Notes: generated from the letters alone by a model not told the origin. Positions 45,544-54,980 are shown, counted from the stretch's first letter. The stretch: 64,000 nt of DNA from Leisingera aquaemixtae (GCF_019801145.1 NZ_JAHVJQ010000003.1:496001-560000), one strand, 5' to 3'. Numbers and translations are program-made.

Positions 45544-45637
45544 GAACGACCACGAACCGGCCCTCGCTCTCCTCCCTGACGGAGCCGGAACGTGAAGAAG
45601 GGCAGGCCGCAAGGCCTGTCCTTTTGCATTTCAGGGA

Positions 45638-47386
45638 TCACTCCGGCAGCCCGGCGCGGAGCAGCCCGTCGCAGTAATGCTCCAGATCCTCGCTATGCGC
45701 GAAGGGCAGCGTCTCGCTGATCCGCGACACGGAAAATCCGGGTTCCAGTTTCAGAATCCGTCCGGCCTCCTGGGCGGCGGCCTGTGTATCCCCAAGCTGC
45801 CCGTAGCAGGCGGCCAGATGGCGGCGCGGGGCCGGAAAGCCGGGAAACAGCCCGACGGCCTTTCTCACTTCGGTGACGCCTGGCTGGTATTCCCGGCACA
45901 TATAGAGGGCCAGCCCCTTGAACCAGTGAAAATAGGTCGGGTGGAACGGGTTGCGGGAAGTGGCCTGGTCGAGTTCGGCCAGCGCCTTCTGATGCTTGCC
46001 CTGATATACAAGGGACAGGCCGCGGAAGGCCATGGCGTCGGTGTCATTGGGGTTCAGCGCCAGGGCGCGCTGGAAATGGTCCTCCGCCAGCGAAAACTCC
46101 CCCTTGAACAGGTGCATGACAGCCAGCCGCCGCTGGGCGACGCTGTCCAGCGGGTCGATGCGGGCCGCCCGGCGCAGCAGCGGAAACGCCTTGTCCAGGG
46201 TTGTTTCGGGGGACTGGCCCCAACCGCTCATCCATTCCACCAGATAGGTCAGTGCCAGCCCGCAGCAGGCAGAGGCATTGCCTGGATCGCTGTCACAGGC
46301 CTGCTGATAGAGTTTCCGGCATTTCAGCAGTGCCTCCCGCGTGTCCAGCAAGAGCGCCTTGGCCTGAAGCACAAGTTCCCGCGACGTCACAGGCCCGCCG
46401 CGGGCGCCCAGCTCGGCGGATTTCCGTTTGGCGGTGGCCTGAAGCTGCCCGGCCAGGGTCTGTGTGATCTGCCCGGCCAGCGCGTCCTCCTGGCTGAGGC
46501 TGTCGGCTGCAGCCCGGTCGTATTGTTCGCTGTGCAGCGACGTTCCGTTGATACCATCAGCCAGGGAAACGCTGACCCGCAGCTTGCCCACCAGCTGGCG
46601 CACCGTGCCCTCGACCAGATACCGGACACCAAGTTCGACCGCCGCCAGGGATGTCTCGGAGGCGCTGGCGGCAAACCGCAGTGCGGTGGTGCGGGAGATG
46701 ACCCGCAGTTCGCGGAAACGGGAGAGCCCGATGGTGACATCCTCGGTCAGCGCTTCTGCCAGGCTCTCTGCTGCTTCTGAAGCCGGAGACATGTTCAGGA
46801 AGGGCAGCACCGCCACGGAGACATCGTAGGCCGGGCCTTCCGCTTCCAGCCGCGGCATGGCGTTTTCGCAAATGCGGAAAATCCGCACCGGATCGGAGAT
46901 GTTGCGGATAACCTGCAGGCCCAGATCGTCGAAGGCTGCATTGATCCGGCCGCGGACCTGCGCCTGAACCGTGCCGGAGACACAGATTTCGCCTGGCCCT
47001 GCCAGGCTTTCGAGGCGGGCGGCAATGTTGACGCAATTGCCGAACAGGTCGCCGCCGGCTGCGATGATGTTGCCCGTGTGGATGCCCATCCGCAGGCTCA
47101 GGTGCGGGCCGGCCTGGCCGGCGCTGCGGGCATTGGTTTTCTTTGATATCAGCAGGGCGGCCTTCACAGCCTGCAGGGAGGTCGGGAACTCCAGCAGGAA
47201 GCCGTCCCCCAGTGTTTTGACAAGCTGGCCGGAATACTGCTGAGCGGCGGGCACGATGATCTGGTCCGACAGCTTCCGGACCGCGGCGACAGCTTCCGCC
47301 TCGCCGGTCTCGACCAGCGCGGAAAATCCAGCCACGTCGGCAATTAGTATGGCAGCTTGTCTCTGTCTGTCCCCTTGGTCAGCCAT
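45638..47386 (-). CDS. Class III cyclase with TolB-like and TPR domains
   Basis: 582 residues. An N-terminal cyclase domain (about 10-180) has metal Asp in AILIADVAGFSAL, KTLGDGFLLEF, and Asn/Arg in CVNIAARLES. A TolB-like (FlgO-type) domain follows at about 190-320 (SVAVLPFLNMSP... EALTEDVTIGLSRFRELRVISR), and at least four TPR-type repeats from about 390 (AFPLLRRAARIDPLD; LAEDHFQRALALNPND; ALAELDQATSRNPF). This architecture is common in alphaproteobacteria. Signals sensed are unknown. Start ATG 47386 has AGGAAAG; a GTG at 47401 is possible. Confidence 0.9.
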   Translation of the reverse strand: MADQGDRQRQAAILIADVAGFSALVETGEAEAVAAVRKLSDQIIVPAAQQYSGQLVKTLGDGFLLEFPTSLQAVKAALLISKKTNARSAGQAGPHLSLRMGIHTGNIIAAGGDLFGNCVNIAARLESLAGPGEICVSGTVQAQVRGRINAAFDDLGLQVIRNISDPVRIFRICENAMPRLEAEGPAYDVSVAVLPFLNMSPASEAAESLAEALTEDVTIGLSRFRELRVISRTTALRFAASASETSLAAVELGVRYLVEGTVRQLVGKLRVSVSLADGINGTSLHSEQYDRAAADSLSQEDALAGQITQTLAGQLQATAKRKSAELGARGGPVTSRELVLQAKALLLDTREALLKCRKLYQQACDSDPGNASACCGLALTYLVEWMSGWGQSPETTLDKAFPLLRRAARIDPLDSVAQRRLAVMHLFKGEFSLAEDHFQRALALNPNDTDAMAFRGLSLVYQGKHQKALAELDQATSRNPFHPTYFHWFKGLALYMCREYQPGVTEVRKAVGLFPGFPAPRRHLAACYGQLGDTQAAAQEAGRILKLEPGFSVSRISETLPFAHSEDLEHYCDGLLRAGLPE

Positions 47387-47501
47387 CTTTCCTGCCACCA
47401 CAGACTCAAAGACCTGACACGTATTATATCATATTGAGGATTTTGCGGTGATTTAATGATGCGGCAGAGAGCACATTTTTTCAGCGGTTTGCAGCATTGG
47501 T

Positions 47502-48371
47502 TCAAAACTGCGCATCGCGGAAGCTGGAAAACTTCGGCTGCCAGCCAGTGAGGCAGCGCAGTTTGGAAGAGCCCATCTGCTGGTCCAGGGCCGGCCCTTC
47601 GGCCCAAGCGCCGTATTTGATCAGGACATGTTTCAGGCTGCGCACCAGATAGCCGCCATCGTGGCCGTGGCGGCGGGCGATCTCGCGGGTGATTTCTGCT
47701 GCCGGCACGCCGATTTCGGCACTGGCGTTGAAATGGCCGGTGAGATCCTGGTTTTCCAGCAGCAGCCGGTAGGCGCGTGCCAGATCCTCGCGATGAATCA
47801 GAGGCCAGCGGGTGGCGATACTGCCCCAGATCTCGAACGGCCTGTCAGCGCGGGCGGAGTCAAGGTACCGGGAAAACGCGCCGCCCCCGGCGTGGTAGAC
47901 CATCGCCGGGTGGATCACCGCGGCGGAGACGGCTGGGGAGGACAGAACCATGCGGGCGTTGCGCTGCATCCAGGCAAAGGGCTTTATCGGCCGCATCGGG
48001 CTGGCCTCATCCGCAATGCGGCTGCCGGTGGCGCCATAAAGCCAGCAGCCGCCGGTGTAGATCATCCGCAGCGGAGCCGGGCGCAGCGCGGCTTGCTGCA
48101 GGATGGCGGTGATGGCCGCAGTATCGGCCTCAGCCATGTCATCATCGAAGGTTGCGGCCAGCTGGATCAGCCCGTCTGCACGGGCCGCTTCGCGCACCCA
48201 GGCGCTGGGCGTGCGCAGATCGCCCCGCAGGGGGCGGGCGCCCAGGGCCTCAAGCTTGCGGTCCGAAGCCGCCGACCGGCTGAGGCCGGTGACCTGGTGG
48301 CCGTTCATGGCCAGTTCTCGGGTGACGGCGGTGCCGATGGACCCGGTGCCGCCCAGGATAAGGACCTTCAT
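47502..48371 (-). CDS. NAD-dependent epimerase/dehydratase family protein
   Basis: 289 residues. The Rossmann motif GGTGSIGTAV lies at 7-16, with GLSRSA after the second strand. The SDR-type catalytic YxxxK is not clear, and IYTGGCWLYG occupies the corresponding region, so it is an atypical extended SDR whose reaction cannot be named. It lies between the cyclase gene and phaR without an obvious role in PHA metabolism. Confidence 0.85.
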   Translation of the reverse strand: MKVLILGGTGSIGTAVTRELAMNGHQVTGLSRSAASDRKLEALGARPLRGDLRTPSAWVREAARADGLIQLAATFDDDMAEADTAAITAILQQAALRPAPLRMIYTGGCWLYGATGSRIADEASPMRPIKPFAWMQRNARMVLSSPAVSAAVIHPAMVYHAGGGAFSRYLDSARADRPFEIWGSIATRWPLIHREDLARAYRLLLENQDLTGHFNASAEIGVPAAEITREIARRHGHDGGYLVRSLKHVLIKYGAWAEGPALDQQMGSSKLRCLTGWQPKFSSFRDAQF

Positions 48372-48568
48372 TGCCGTGGAGCCTCCCGCTGCAGATTCTG
48401 TTGCGGGATCCTCTGTAAAAGCTCAAGGCAGGTTGAGGTCAAGCGCGATGGATGCATGTGCAGAAGCCCGGTGAAGAACAAATGTTGCGGAAAACACGGC
48501 AAGGCTTCCATTTTGTTCTGCACTGGCATAGGCTTCGCTGCAATGCATCATCACCGGGGAGGGAGCAC

Positions 48569-49126
48569 ATGGCAGAGCAGGACAAACCCTTGCTGATCAA
48601 ACGGTATGCGAGCCGGCGGCTCTATAACACCGAGACCAGCGATTACGTCACGCTGGAAGACATCGCGGGGTTCATCCGGGAAGGGCGGGAAGTGCAGATC
48701 GTCGATCTGAAGACCGGCGACGACCTGACCCGCCAGTATCTGCTGCAGATCATTGCCGAGCACGAGAGCCGCGGCGAGAATGTGCTGCCGGTCAATGTGC
48801 TGAACGATCTGGTGCGCAGCTACATGGTGCCGGGCGGCGGGGTGATGCCGCAGTTCCTGCAGACCTCCTTTGACATGCTGCGCGAGAGCCAGTCGAAGAT
48901 GATGGAAAACATGAACGCGATGAACCCGATGTCCAAGATGCCGGGGTTCGAGGCGATGAAGGCGCAGCAGGAGGCGTTCCTGAAGGCGATGACCGGCGGT
49001 TTCGGCGCCGGAGGCTGGACTGGCGGTTCGGCTGAGGAGGAGAAATCCGAAAGCAGCGGCGAAGATCTGGACGACATCAAAAAGCAGCTTGCGGCGCTGC
49101 AGGAGAAGCTGTCGAAAATGAAGTGA
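48569..49126 (+). CDS. phaR: PHA synthesis repressor PhaR
   Basis: 185 residues. The N-terminal PHB/PHA accumulation regulator DNA-binding domain reads LLIKRYASRRLYNTETSDYVTLEDIAGFIREGREVQIVDLKTGDDLTRQYLLQII, followed by the PHB_acc repeat region (NVLPVNVLNDLVRSYM) and a coiled-coil, Met-rich tail. PhaR binds PHA granules and leaves phaP and its own promoter. CTGC-ACTG-GCAT at 48518-48528 is a near match to the operator, consistent with autoregulation. GGGAGGG precedes the ATG at 48569. Confidence 0.95.
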   Translation: MAEQDKPLLIKRYASRRLYNTETSDYVTLEDIAGFIREGREVQIVDLKTGDDLTRQYLLQIIAEHESRGENVLPVNVLNDLVRSYMVPGGGVMPQFLQTSFDMLRESQSKMMENMNAMNPMSKMPGFEAMKAQQEAFLKAMTGGFGAGGWTGGSAEEEKSESSGEDLDDIKKQLAALQEKLSKMK

Positions 49127-49163
49127 GCTTCAGCGTGCGGGGCTGGCAGCCAAGCCCACAAAC

Positions 49164-49198
49164 AAGCCCCCTGTCCGGTTCGGCGGGGGCTTTTTTTT
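49164..49198 (+). terminator. Rho-independent terminator of phaR
   Basis: AAGCCCCC at 49164-49171 pairs with GGGGGCTT at 49185-49192 and is followed by a run of T. Confidence 0.9.
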
Positions 49199-49224
49199 GA
49201 TGCGCGGTCAGATGCTTCTGCAGA

Positions 49225-49419
49225 TCAGGAGCCGGCTTCGACCTTCAGCACGTTGTGCAGCCGGTGGTAGGGGGCGTTCTTCACGATCTTGTCCAGATCC
49301 TTCGCCTCGGGCGCCGGGCGCGCGCGCATGAACAGATAGGCGCTGGCACCAAAAGACAAGGCGCAGGCGCCGATGATCGTGCTGACGATGACAGTCTCAA
49401 GTCCCATGGCTTCAAACAT
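49225..49419 (-). CDS. Small single-helix membrane protein
   Basis: 64 residues with one hydrophobic helix (VIVSTIIGACALSFGASAYLFM) and a basic C-terminal part (KDLDKIVKNAPYHRLHNVLKVE). Unknown function. The ATG at 49419 has GGAG seven bases upstream; a longer in-frame start at 49476 would overlap the neighbouring gene and lacks support. Confidence 0.65.
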   Translation of the reverse strand: MFEAMGLETVIVSTIIGACALSFGASAYLFMRARPAPEAKDLDKIVKNAPYHRLHNVLKVEAGS

Positions 49420-49472
49420 GCGTTTCTCCGGTTGCACTGCCAATATAGGGGAGGAATGCTGAAAATTCCATA

Positions 49473-49994
49473 TCACTTGCCATCCGGCTTGAGTTTGCCT
49501 GCTTCCAGCACGTGGCGGGCAAGGCTGTCGGCGCTTTCACGTTCCTGCGCGCGGCGGCGCATTTTCACCCGGCCGCCGATCCGGGAGGCGGTGGCAAAGA
49601 CAAAACCCGAAAACGACAGGAGAGTGAGGCCAAAGGCCAGCCCGCCGCTTAGCGTGCCGGCAATGGCCGCGCCGAAGCTTGCCAGCAGCGCGCCGGCGGC
49701 CAGCCGCTGTGCCCACTGGCCGATGACCTGATCCGCGTCGCGGGCCTGAGCCTCCGCCTCAGCCGCTTCGATGGCAAAGGCCGTGAGCAGATCCGCCACG
49801 GCCAGGCCGCTGTCCGGGTCATTTGAGGCGCGAATGGCGGCAAGAAGCGCGGCTCGCTCCGCCCGGTTCAGCACCACCGCGCTGATGATCTGGCTCAGCT
49901 CATCCTCGGGGACGTCATCCCCCATGCTTAAGGAATTTGCCATGGCCACCAGCGCGGTTGCCGGGCGCCGCTTGAACTTGGACGGGGTTTTCAT
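49473..49994 (-). CDS. Membrane protein of unknown function
   Basis: 173 residues: an acidic, Ala-rich helical first half (VPEDELSQIISAVVLNRAERAALLAAIRASNDPD) and two hydrophobic helices near 110-150 (LAAGALLASFGAAIAGTLSGGLAFGLTLLSFSGFVFATA), then a basic stretch (RVKMRRRAQERE). The start is uncertain: ATG 49994 opens MKTPSKFKRRPATALV, and ATG 49943 is a shorter option; neither has a strong ribosome site. Confidence 0.6.
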   Translation of the reverse strand: MKTPSKFKRRPATALVAMANSLSMGDDVPEDELSQIISAVVLNRAERAALLAAIRASNDPDSGLAVADLLTAFAIEAAEAEAQARDADQVIGQWAQRLAAGALLASFGAAIAGTLSGGLAFGLTLLSFSGFVFATASRIGGRVKMRRRAQERESADSLARHVLEAGKLKPDGK

Positions 49995-50033
49995 GGGCGG
50001 CACCGTGGACGGCACAAGCCAGGATTGCAATCA

Positions 50034-50061
50034 CGAAAAAGCCCCGGCGCGGGGCCGGGGC
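50034..50061 (-). terminator. Rho-independent terminator of the DegT gene
   Basis: GCCCCGG and CCGGGGC around a GC loop at 50041-50061; on the minus strand TTTTTCGTG follows. It starts 28 bases after the stop. Confidence 0.85.
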
Positions 50062-50088
50062 GGCAACTTGCTAAAGCACCGGTCGTTC

Positions 50089-51294
50089 TCAGGCTGCGGC
50101 CTTGCCCGTGGTTTCCTCAACCGCCGCCAGCAGGATGCCGGCAATCACGTCCAGCTCAACCCGGCTGAGGCGCACCGGCAGGCGCACGTCGCAGGCCTTC
50201 ATCAGCATCGCACGGGTCTGCGGCAGCTCGGGAACATCGCGCAGGAACTGCCAGTTCCAGAAGGCGCGGGCATTGTCGGTGGACAGGCCGAAGACCTGCA
50301 CCTTAACGCCTTTTGCCTCTGCCGCGGCGGCGAAGTCGCGGGTCTGCGCCTCGCTGAGGCCAATCAGGTTGAACTGGATCGAATCCGGCGCGCGGCGTTC
50401 CGGGGCCAGCGGCGCGGGCACGTCGAAGAACGGCGATGCGTTCAGCTTTCCGGCCACATAGTCGTGGTTGGCCAGTCCGTCGCGCACCCGTCGCGCCAGT
50501 TCCGGCAGCTGCGGGCGGATCACGGCGGCGGACAGGTTGCTCATCCGCAGGTTATAAAGCGGCAGCTGGTTCTGCCACTTGGCAAAAGCCTGTTCCAGGT
50601 CCAGGGTGTTTTCCCCATGCGGGCCCTTGTGCTTTTTCCAGTTGTGCTCATAGGCGCCGGACATGATCACGGCGCGGGCAATCAGGTCGGCGTCGTCGGT
50701 GATCAGAATGCCGCCTTCGCCGGCGTTGACCATCTTGTAGGACTGGAAGGAGAAGCAGCCGACCTTGCCGATGGTGCCGATGTTCTTGCCGTTCCAGGTG
50801 GTGCCCAGCGAATGGGCCGCGTCCTCGACCACCGGGATGCCGCGGGCATCGCACAGCGCCATGATTGCATCCATGTCGGAAGTGTGGCCGCGCATGTGGC
50901 TGATGATCACCGCCTGAACGCCGTCCAGCTTGGCCTCGAAATCATCCATGTCGATGCGGTAATTCTCACCCACTTCGCACAGCACCGGCACGCAGTCTGC
51001 ATGCACGACCGAGGAGGGCACGGCGGCAAAGGTGAAGGCCGGGATCAGCACCCGCGCGTCGCGGGGCAGTCCAAGCGCCTTCAGCGACAGGAACAGAGCA
51101 GCCGAGCAGGAGGAGACCGCCAGCGCATACTTGCTGCCCAGCAGTTCCGCGTATTCCTGTTCCAGCAGCGTGACCGGCGCATCCTGGGGCGCGGTGTAGC
51201 GGAACAGGTCGCCCGATTGCATCAGTGCGTCGATGGCTTCGCGGGCGGCTGCGGGGATGGGTTCAGCGTCATGAACGTTGGGCGGCAGGGCCAT
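50089..51294 (-). CDS. DegT/DnrJ/EryC1/StrS family aminotransferase
   Basis: 401 residues. The PLP-binding Lys is in CFSFQSYKMVNAGEGGILITDD, and the cofactor Asp lies in PVVEDAAHSLGT. These enzymes usually transfer amino groups to sugar-nucleotide keto groups in surface polysaccharide or cofactor routes. No sugar genes lie beside it, so the substrate is open. Upstream sequence (51300-51440) probably holds its promoter. ATG at 51294. Confidence 0.9.
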   Translation of the reverse strand: MALPPNVHDAEPIPAAAREAIDALMQSGDLFRYTAPQDAPVTLLEQEYAELLGSKYALAVSSCSAALFLSLKALGLPRDARVLIPAFTFAAVPSSVVHADCVPVLCEVGENYRIDMDDFEAKLDGVQAVIISHMRGHTSDMDAIMALCDARGIPVVEDAAHSLGTTWNGKNIGTIGKVGCFSFQSYKMVNAGEGGILITDDADLIARAVIMSGAYEHNWKKHKGPHGENTLDLEQAFAKWQNQLPLYNLRMSNLSAAVIRPQLPELARRVRDGLANHDYVAGKLNASPFFDVPAPLAPERRAPDSIQFNLIGLSEAQTRDFAAAAEAKGVKVQVFGLSTDNARAFWNWQFLRDVPELPQTRAMLMKACDVRLPVRLSRVELDVIAGILLAAVEETTGKAAA

Positions 51295-51441
51295 ATTTCA
51301 AAATCCTGAATAGTTGCTTCAGGAAATGTAAAACTAACTTCCCAAGATGCCAAGCCCGGACGCGGCGGAATTTCCCGCGCCCGGCAAAATTTCACAGAAT
51401 TGTTGCGGAGTTGCGCGGAAACCAGCCGCCGCCGCGGGGGG

Positions 51442-52752
51442 TCAGACCCCCAGCCGGTCGCGCAGGGCAAACCAGGTCATCGCCAGCACCAGGAGCGGCG
51501 AGCGCATCCGCGGCCCGCCGGGGAAGCGCGGGGCGGGGACGCGGGCCATGGTGTCAAACCCCTCGGCCTGCCCCTGAATGGCCTGCGCCATCAGCTGGCC
51601 TGCATGGGTGGCGGTGCCGACACCGTGGCCTGAGTAGCCGGAAGCCGTCAGAACATTGGGCGCCAGCCGGGCCAGATAGGGCATCCGCTTCATGGTGATG
51701 CCCAGGGTGCCGCCCCAGGCGTAGTCGATCTTCACGTCTTGCAGATGCGGAAAAATCTCCGTCATCGGCTTGCGGACGGTTGCCTGAATATCCGCAGGGA
51801 AACGGTAGCCATAGCTTTCGCCGCCGCCGAACAGCAGCCGTTTGTCGTGGCTGAGACGGAAGTAATTGACCACGAATTTGGTATCCGCCACGGCGACGTC
51901 GCGGGCCAGCACCCGGGCGGCGTCCTCGCCCAGCGGTTCGGTTGCCACCACAAAGTTGTTGATCGGCATCACCCGAGCTGCGACCTGGCCGTTGAGCCCG
52001 CCGAGATAGCCGTTGCAGGCCAGGATCAGATGCTCCGCAGAGACGGTGCCGCCCGCGGTGCGGATGCGCAGCCTGGCGCCTTCCTGGATATCCAGAACTT
52101 CGCTGCCCTCGTGGATCCTTGCCCCGGCAGCCGCGGCCGCGCGGGCTAGGCTGAACGCATAGTTCAGCGGATGCAAATGGCCGGCGCCATGATCCAGGAT
52201 GCCGCCCTTGTAGGCAGGCGACGGGCACATCGCCCAGCAGGCGTTCTTGTCCAGCATCTCGATCTGGCCGTAACCATACCGGTCCTGCAGGTGGCGGCCG
52301 TATTCATGCAGCTCCGCCGCTTCCTTCTCCGAGAACGCAGTCCAGGCGACGCCGGGCTTCAGATGGCAGTCCTGGCCGTGGCGGGCGATCAGCGATTTCA
52401 CCAGATCTTTGGCGTCCTCGCCCAGCTGCCAGAGCTTCTGCGCCTCAGGCTCGCCCATCAGCGCCTCAAGCCCCTCCTGGTCCATGCGCTGACCGCTGCC
52501 CAGCTGGCCGCCATTGCGCCCCGATGCGCCAAAGCCCACACGCTGCGCTTCCAGCAGCACGACGGACAGGCCGGCCTCTGCCAGATGCAAGGCCGCCGAC
52601 AGGCCGGTATAGCCGCCGCCGACAACGCAGACATCTGCCTTTGCCTCCCCCTCGAGGGCGGCAAAGCGCTCCACCGGGATGGCCGTCGCCGCATACCAGC
52701 TGTCCGGGTACTCACCCTTCTGGTCATTGGAATAGAGCAGGTTCAACCCCAT
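51442..52752 (-). CDS. puuB: FAD-dependent amine oxidoreductase, PuuB-like
   Basis: 436 residues of the DAO family. The FAD dinucleotide motif GGGYTGLSAALHLAEAG lies near 46-62, followed by GFGASGRNGGQLGSGQ, typical of gamma-glutamylputrescine oxidase. The C-terminal motif ASGYSGHGVGTATHAGQ is also diagnostic. Together with the neighbouring ligases it should oxidise gamma-glutamyl amines to aldehydes with H2O2 and ammonia. The exact amine is an inference. ATG 52752 is preceded by AGAGG. Confidence 0.86.
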   Translation of the reverse strand: MGLNLLYSNDQKGEYPDSWYAATAIPVERFAALEGEAKADVCVVGGGYTGLSAALHLAEAGLSVVLLEAQRVGFGASGRNGGQLGSGQRMDQEGLEALMGEPEAQKLWQLGEDAKDLVKSLIARHGQDCHLKPGVAWTAFSEKEAAELHEYGRHLQDRYGYGQIEMLDKNACWAMCPSPAYKGGILDHGAGHLHPLNYAFSLARAAAAAGARIHEGSEVLDIQEGARLRIRTAGGTVSAEHLILACNGYLGGLNGQVAARVMPINNFVVATEPLGEDAARVLARDVAVADTKFVVNYFRLSHDKRLLFGGGESYGYRFPADIQATVRKPMTEIFPHLQDVKIDYAWGGTLGITMKRMPYLARLAPNVLTASGYSGHGVGTATHAGQLMAQAIQGQAEGFDTMARVPAPRFPGGPRMRSPLLVLAMTWFALRDRLGV

Positions 52753-52796
52753 CACGCACCTCTTTCGGGAGCAGGCGCCCTCGCGGACGGCCTGCA

Positions 52797-52818
52797 CTTC
52801 ATCTTTCTGAAAATACTC
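52797..52818 (-). repeat. Dispersed intergenic repeat, GAGTATTTTC variant
   Basis: On the minus strand GAGTATTTTCAGAAAGATGA; 19 of 22 identical to the copy at 7175. It begins 39 bases after the stop of the ligase gene at 52858 and has the same orientation as that gene. Confidence 0.72.
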
Positions 52819-52857
52819 AATTGCATTGGCGCTGCACCGGGGCGCAGCGCCGGAGGT

Positions 52858-54216
52858 TTACACGTTCATCAGCAGATGCTCGCGCTCCCAGGGAGAGATC
52901 ACCTGCAGGAACTCCTCATACTCCGCGCGCTTCACAATGGAGTAGACGCGGGCGAAGTCCGCCCCCAGCACCTCGTGCAGTTCGGTGGCCTCGTCGAACA
53001 GATCGAGCGCCTGGCCCATCACCTGCGGGATATCGCCGTCGCCTTCATAGGCGTCGCCCTTGAACTGCTTGCGCGGGCGTTCCTCGTTGACCAGGCCGAG
53101 ATAGCCGCAGGCCAGCGACAGGGCGATGCCCAGGTAGGGGTTGCAGTCCATGCCGGCGATGCGGTTTTCCACCCGCCGCGCTTCCGGCCCCGACAGCGGC
53201 ACGCGGATGCCGGTGGTGCGGTTGTCGCGGGCCCATTCCAGATTGATTGGCGCGGCGTGGTCCTTCACGTAGCGGCGGTAGGAATTCACATAGGGCGCCA
53301 TCACCGCCAGACCGGCAGGCAGGTGGTTCTGCAAGCCTGCGATGAAGTTGTAGAAGGCATCCGTCTCGCCGCCCTGCGGGCCGGAGAAGATGTTCTGGCC
53401 GGTTTCCACATCCAGGATCGAATGGTGGATGTGCATGGCGGAACCGGGCTCATTCTCGATCGGCTTGGCCATGAAGGTGGCAAAGCAGTCGTGGCGCAGC
53501 GCCGCCTCGCGGATCAGGCGCTTGAAGTAGAACACCTCGTCCGCCAGCTTGACCGGGTCGCCGTGGCGCAGGTTGATCTCCAGCTGGCCGGCGCCGCCTT
53601 CCTGGGTGATGCCGTCGATCTCGAACCCCTGCGCTTCGGCAAAGTCGTAGATGTCGTCGATCACCGGGCCGAATTCGTCCACCGCGGTCATCGAATAGGC
53701 CTGGCGCGCCGCGGCCGGGCGGCCGGAGCGGCCCATCATCGGCTCGATCTCCTTGGCCGGGTCGATGTTGCGCGCGACCAGGAAGAACTCCATCTCCGGC
53801 GCCACAACCGGCTTCCAGCCCCGGTCCCGGTACAGCTGCACCACGCGCTTCAGCACGTTGCGCGGGCTGTAGGGGATCGGCTGATCGTGCCTGTCATAGG
53901 CGTCGTGGATCACCTGCAGGGTCCAGTCGCCGGTCCAGGGCGCAGCCGTGGCCGTCGACATGTCCGGCTTCAGCGTCATGTCCTTTTCGATCCAGCCGTC
54001 CTCGTCCGCGGCATCGGCCCAGTCCCCGGTGATGGTCTGGTAGAAGATGCTGTCGGGCAGATGGAAATAATCGGTTTTCGCGAATTTCGATGCCGGTACC
54101 GCCTTGCCGCGGGCGATACCGGGAAGGTCCGAGATAACGCATTCGACTTCGTCGAGACGACGCCCCTCCAGATAGGCTTTTGCTGCTTCGGGAAGGGTGT
54201 CGAGCCAGGCTGACAT
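52858..54216 (-). CDS. puuA: Glutamine-synthetase-like gamma-glutamylpolyamine ligase, PuuA-like
   Basis: 452 residues. The glutamine synthetase catalytic domain is recognisable from APEMEFFLVARN (metal Glu), GAGQLEINLRHGDP, ENEPGSAMHIHHSI, VNSYRRYV and ARDNRTTGIRVP. The shortened N-terminal beta-grasp part is typical of gamma-glutamylputrescine synthetases. It would join glutamate to an amine such as putrescine with ATP. The ATG at 54216 shares one base with the stop of the upstream amidotransferase gene (TAATG), so the two are coupled. Confidence 0.88.
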   Translation of the reverse strand: MSAWLDTLPEAAKAYLEGRRLDEVECVISDLPGIARGKAVPASKFAKTDYFHLPDSIFYQTITGDWADAADEDGWIEKDMTLKPDMSTATAAPWTGDWTLQVIHDAYDRHDQPIPYSPRNVLKRVVQLYRDRGWKPVVAPEMEFFLVARNIDPAKEIEPMMGRSGRPAAARQAYSMTAVDEFGPVIDDIYDFAEAQGFEIDGITQEGGAGQLEINLRHGDPVKLADEVFYFKRLIREAALRHDCFATFMAKPIENEPGSAMHIHHSILDVETGQNIFSGPQGGETDAFYNFIAGLQNHLPAGLAVMAPYVNSYRRYVKDHAAPINLEWARDNRTTGIRVPLSGPEARRVENRIAGMDCNPYLGIALSLACGYLGLVNEERPRKQFKGDAYEGDGDIPQVMGQALDLFDEATELHEVLGADFARVYSIVKRAEYEEFLQVISPWEREHLLMNV

Positions 54217-54896
54217 TAGGTCCTCTCTTTCCTGTAAAAATCTGCGAGGAAGGTTGCGATGTCTTGGTTGTCCACGGGGGTGTCCAGCTCAGCGGCTGCA
54301 CGGTCCAGCAAGTCGTCGGGCACCACGCCGCGGCCGCGTTTTTCGATCAGGCCGCCGACGAAGGCATTGGGGAATTCGGGGTGGGGCTGCCAGGAGATGA
54401 TGTGGTCGCCATAGGCGAGAATGCCGTTCCGGCAAAAATCATTGCCGCCTAGCACGCGGGCGCCATCGGGCAGCTTCACCACCTGGTCCTGGTGCCAGGC
54501 GTTCAGGGTCAGGTCCTTGCCGTCCACCTGATAGGTGACCGGGCCCACGGCCCAGCCGCCCTCGAACTTCTCGACTTTGCCGCCAAGCGCCTGGGCGATG
54601 ATCTGATGGCCGAAGCAGATGCCGGCCAGCGGCTGCTTGCGCGCATGGATGGCGCGGATGAGCTCCTCCAGCGGCGGAATCCACGCGTGGTCCTCGTAGG
54701 CGCCATGCTTGGAGCCGGTGATCAGCCAGGCGTCGGCATCCTGAGGGCCGTCCGGCAGGATGCCGTCCACCACCGCCCAAGTCTGAAACTCAAACCCGTT
54801 GCCGTCCAGCATGTCACGGAACATGGCGTCGTAATCGCCGAAGGCGCCGAACAGGTCTTCGGGGGAGTGGCCGGTTTGCAGGATGCCGATTTTCAT
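54216..54896 (-). CDS. Class I glutamine amidotransferase-like hydrolase
   Basis: 226 residues. The catalytic Cys is in AGICFGHQIIAQALGG near residue 92, and His and Glu are in WQPHPEFPN near 170, the triad of class I amidotransferases. By context it probably hydrolyses gamma-glutamyl products as PuuD does, although this family (GMP synthase-like GATase) is different from the PuuD C26 family. It is the first gene before the ligase. A perfect palindrome lies ten bases upstream of its ATG. Confidence 0.85.
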   Translation of the reverse strand: MKIGILQTGHSPEDLFGAFGDYDAMFRDMLDGNGFEFQTWAVVDGILPDGPQDADAWLITGSKHGAYEDHAWIPPLEELIRAIHARKQPLAGICFGHQIIAQALGGKVEKFEGGWAVGPVTYQVDGKDLTLNAWHQDQVVKLPDGARVLGGNDFCRNGILAYGDHIISWQPHPEFPNAFVGGLIEKRGRGVVPDDLLDRAAAELDTPVDNQDIATFLADFYRKERT

Positions 54897-54905
54897 GAGT
54901 CACCA

Positions 54906-54919
54906 AATTTGATCAAATT
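54906..54919. promoter_or_regulatory. Palindromic operator candidate upstream of the amidotransferase-ligase operon
   Basis: AATTTGATCAAATT is a perfect 14-base palindrome, nine bases from the start codon at 54896. The core TTTGATCAAA recurs at 56362-56371 in front of the other ligase gene. The placement suits a repressor site. Confidence 0.65.
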
Positions 54920-54980
54920 GAGCCTAGCCGAGGACGCCTGAGCGGGCAAGAGCCTAGCGGGAGCCTCGGGCAAAGCGGCT

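Noticed and set aside
52171-54213. 680-codon open frame on the plus strand
   Set aside because: Antisense of the PuuA-like and FAD oxidase genes.
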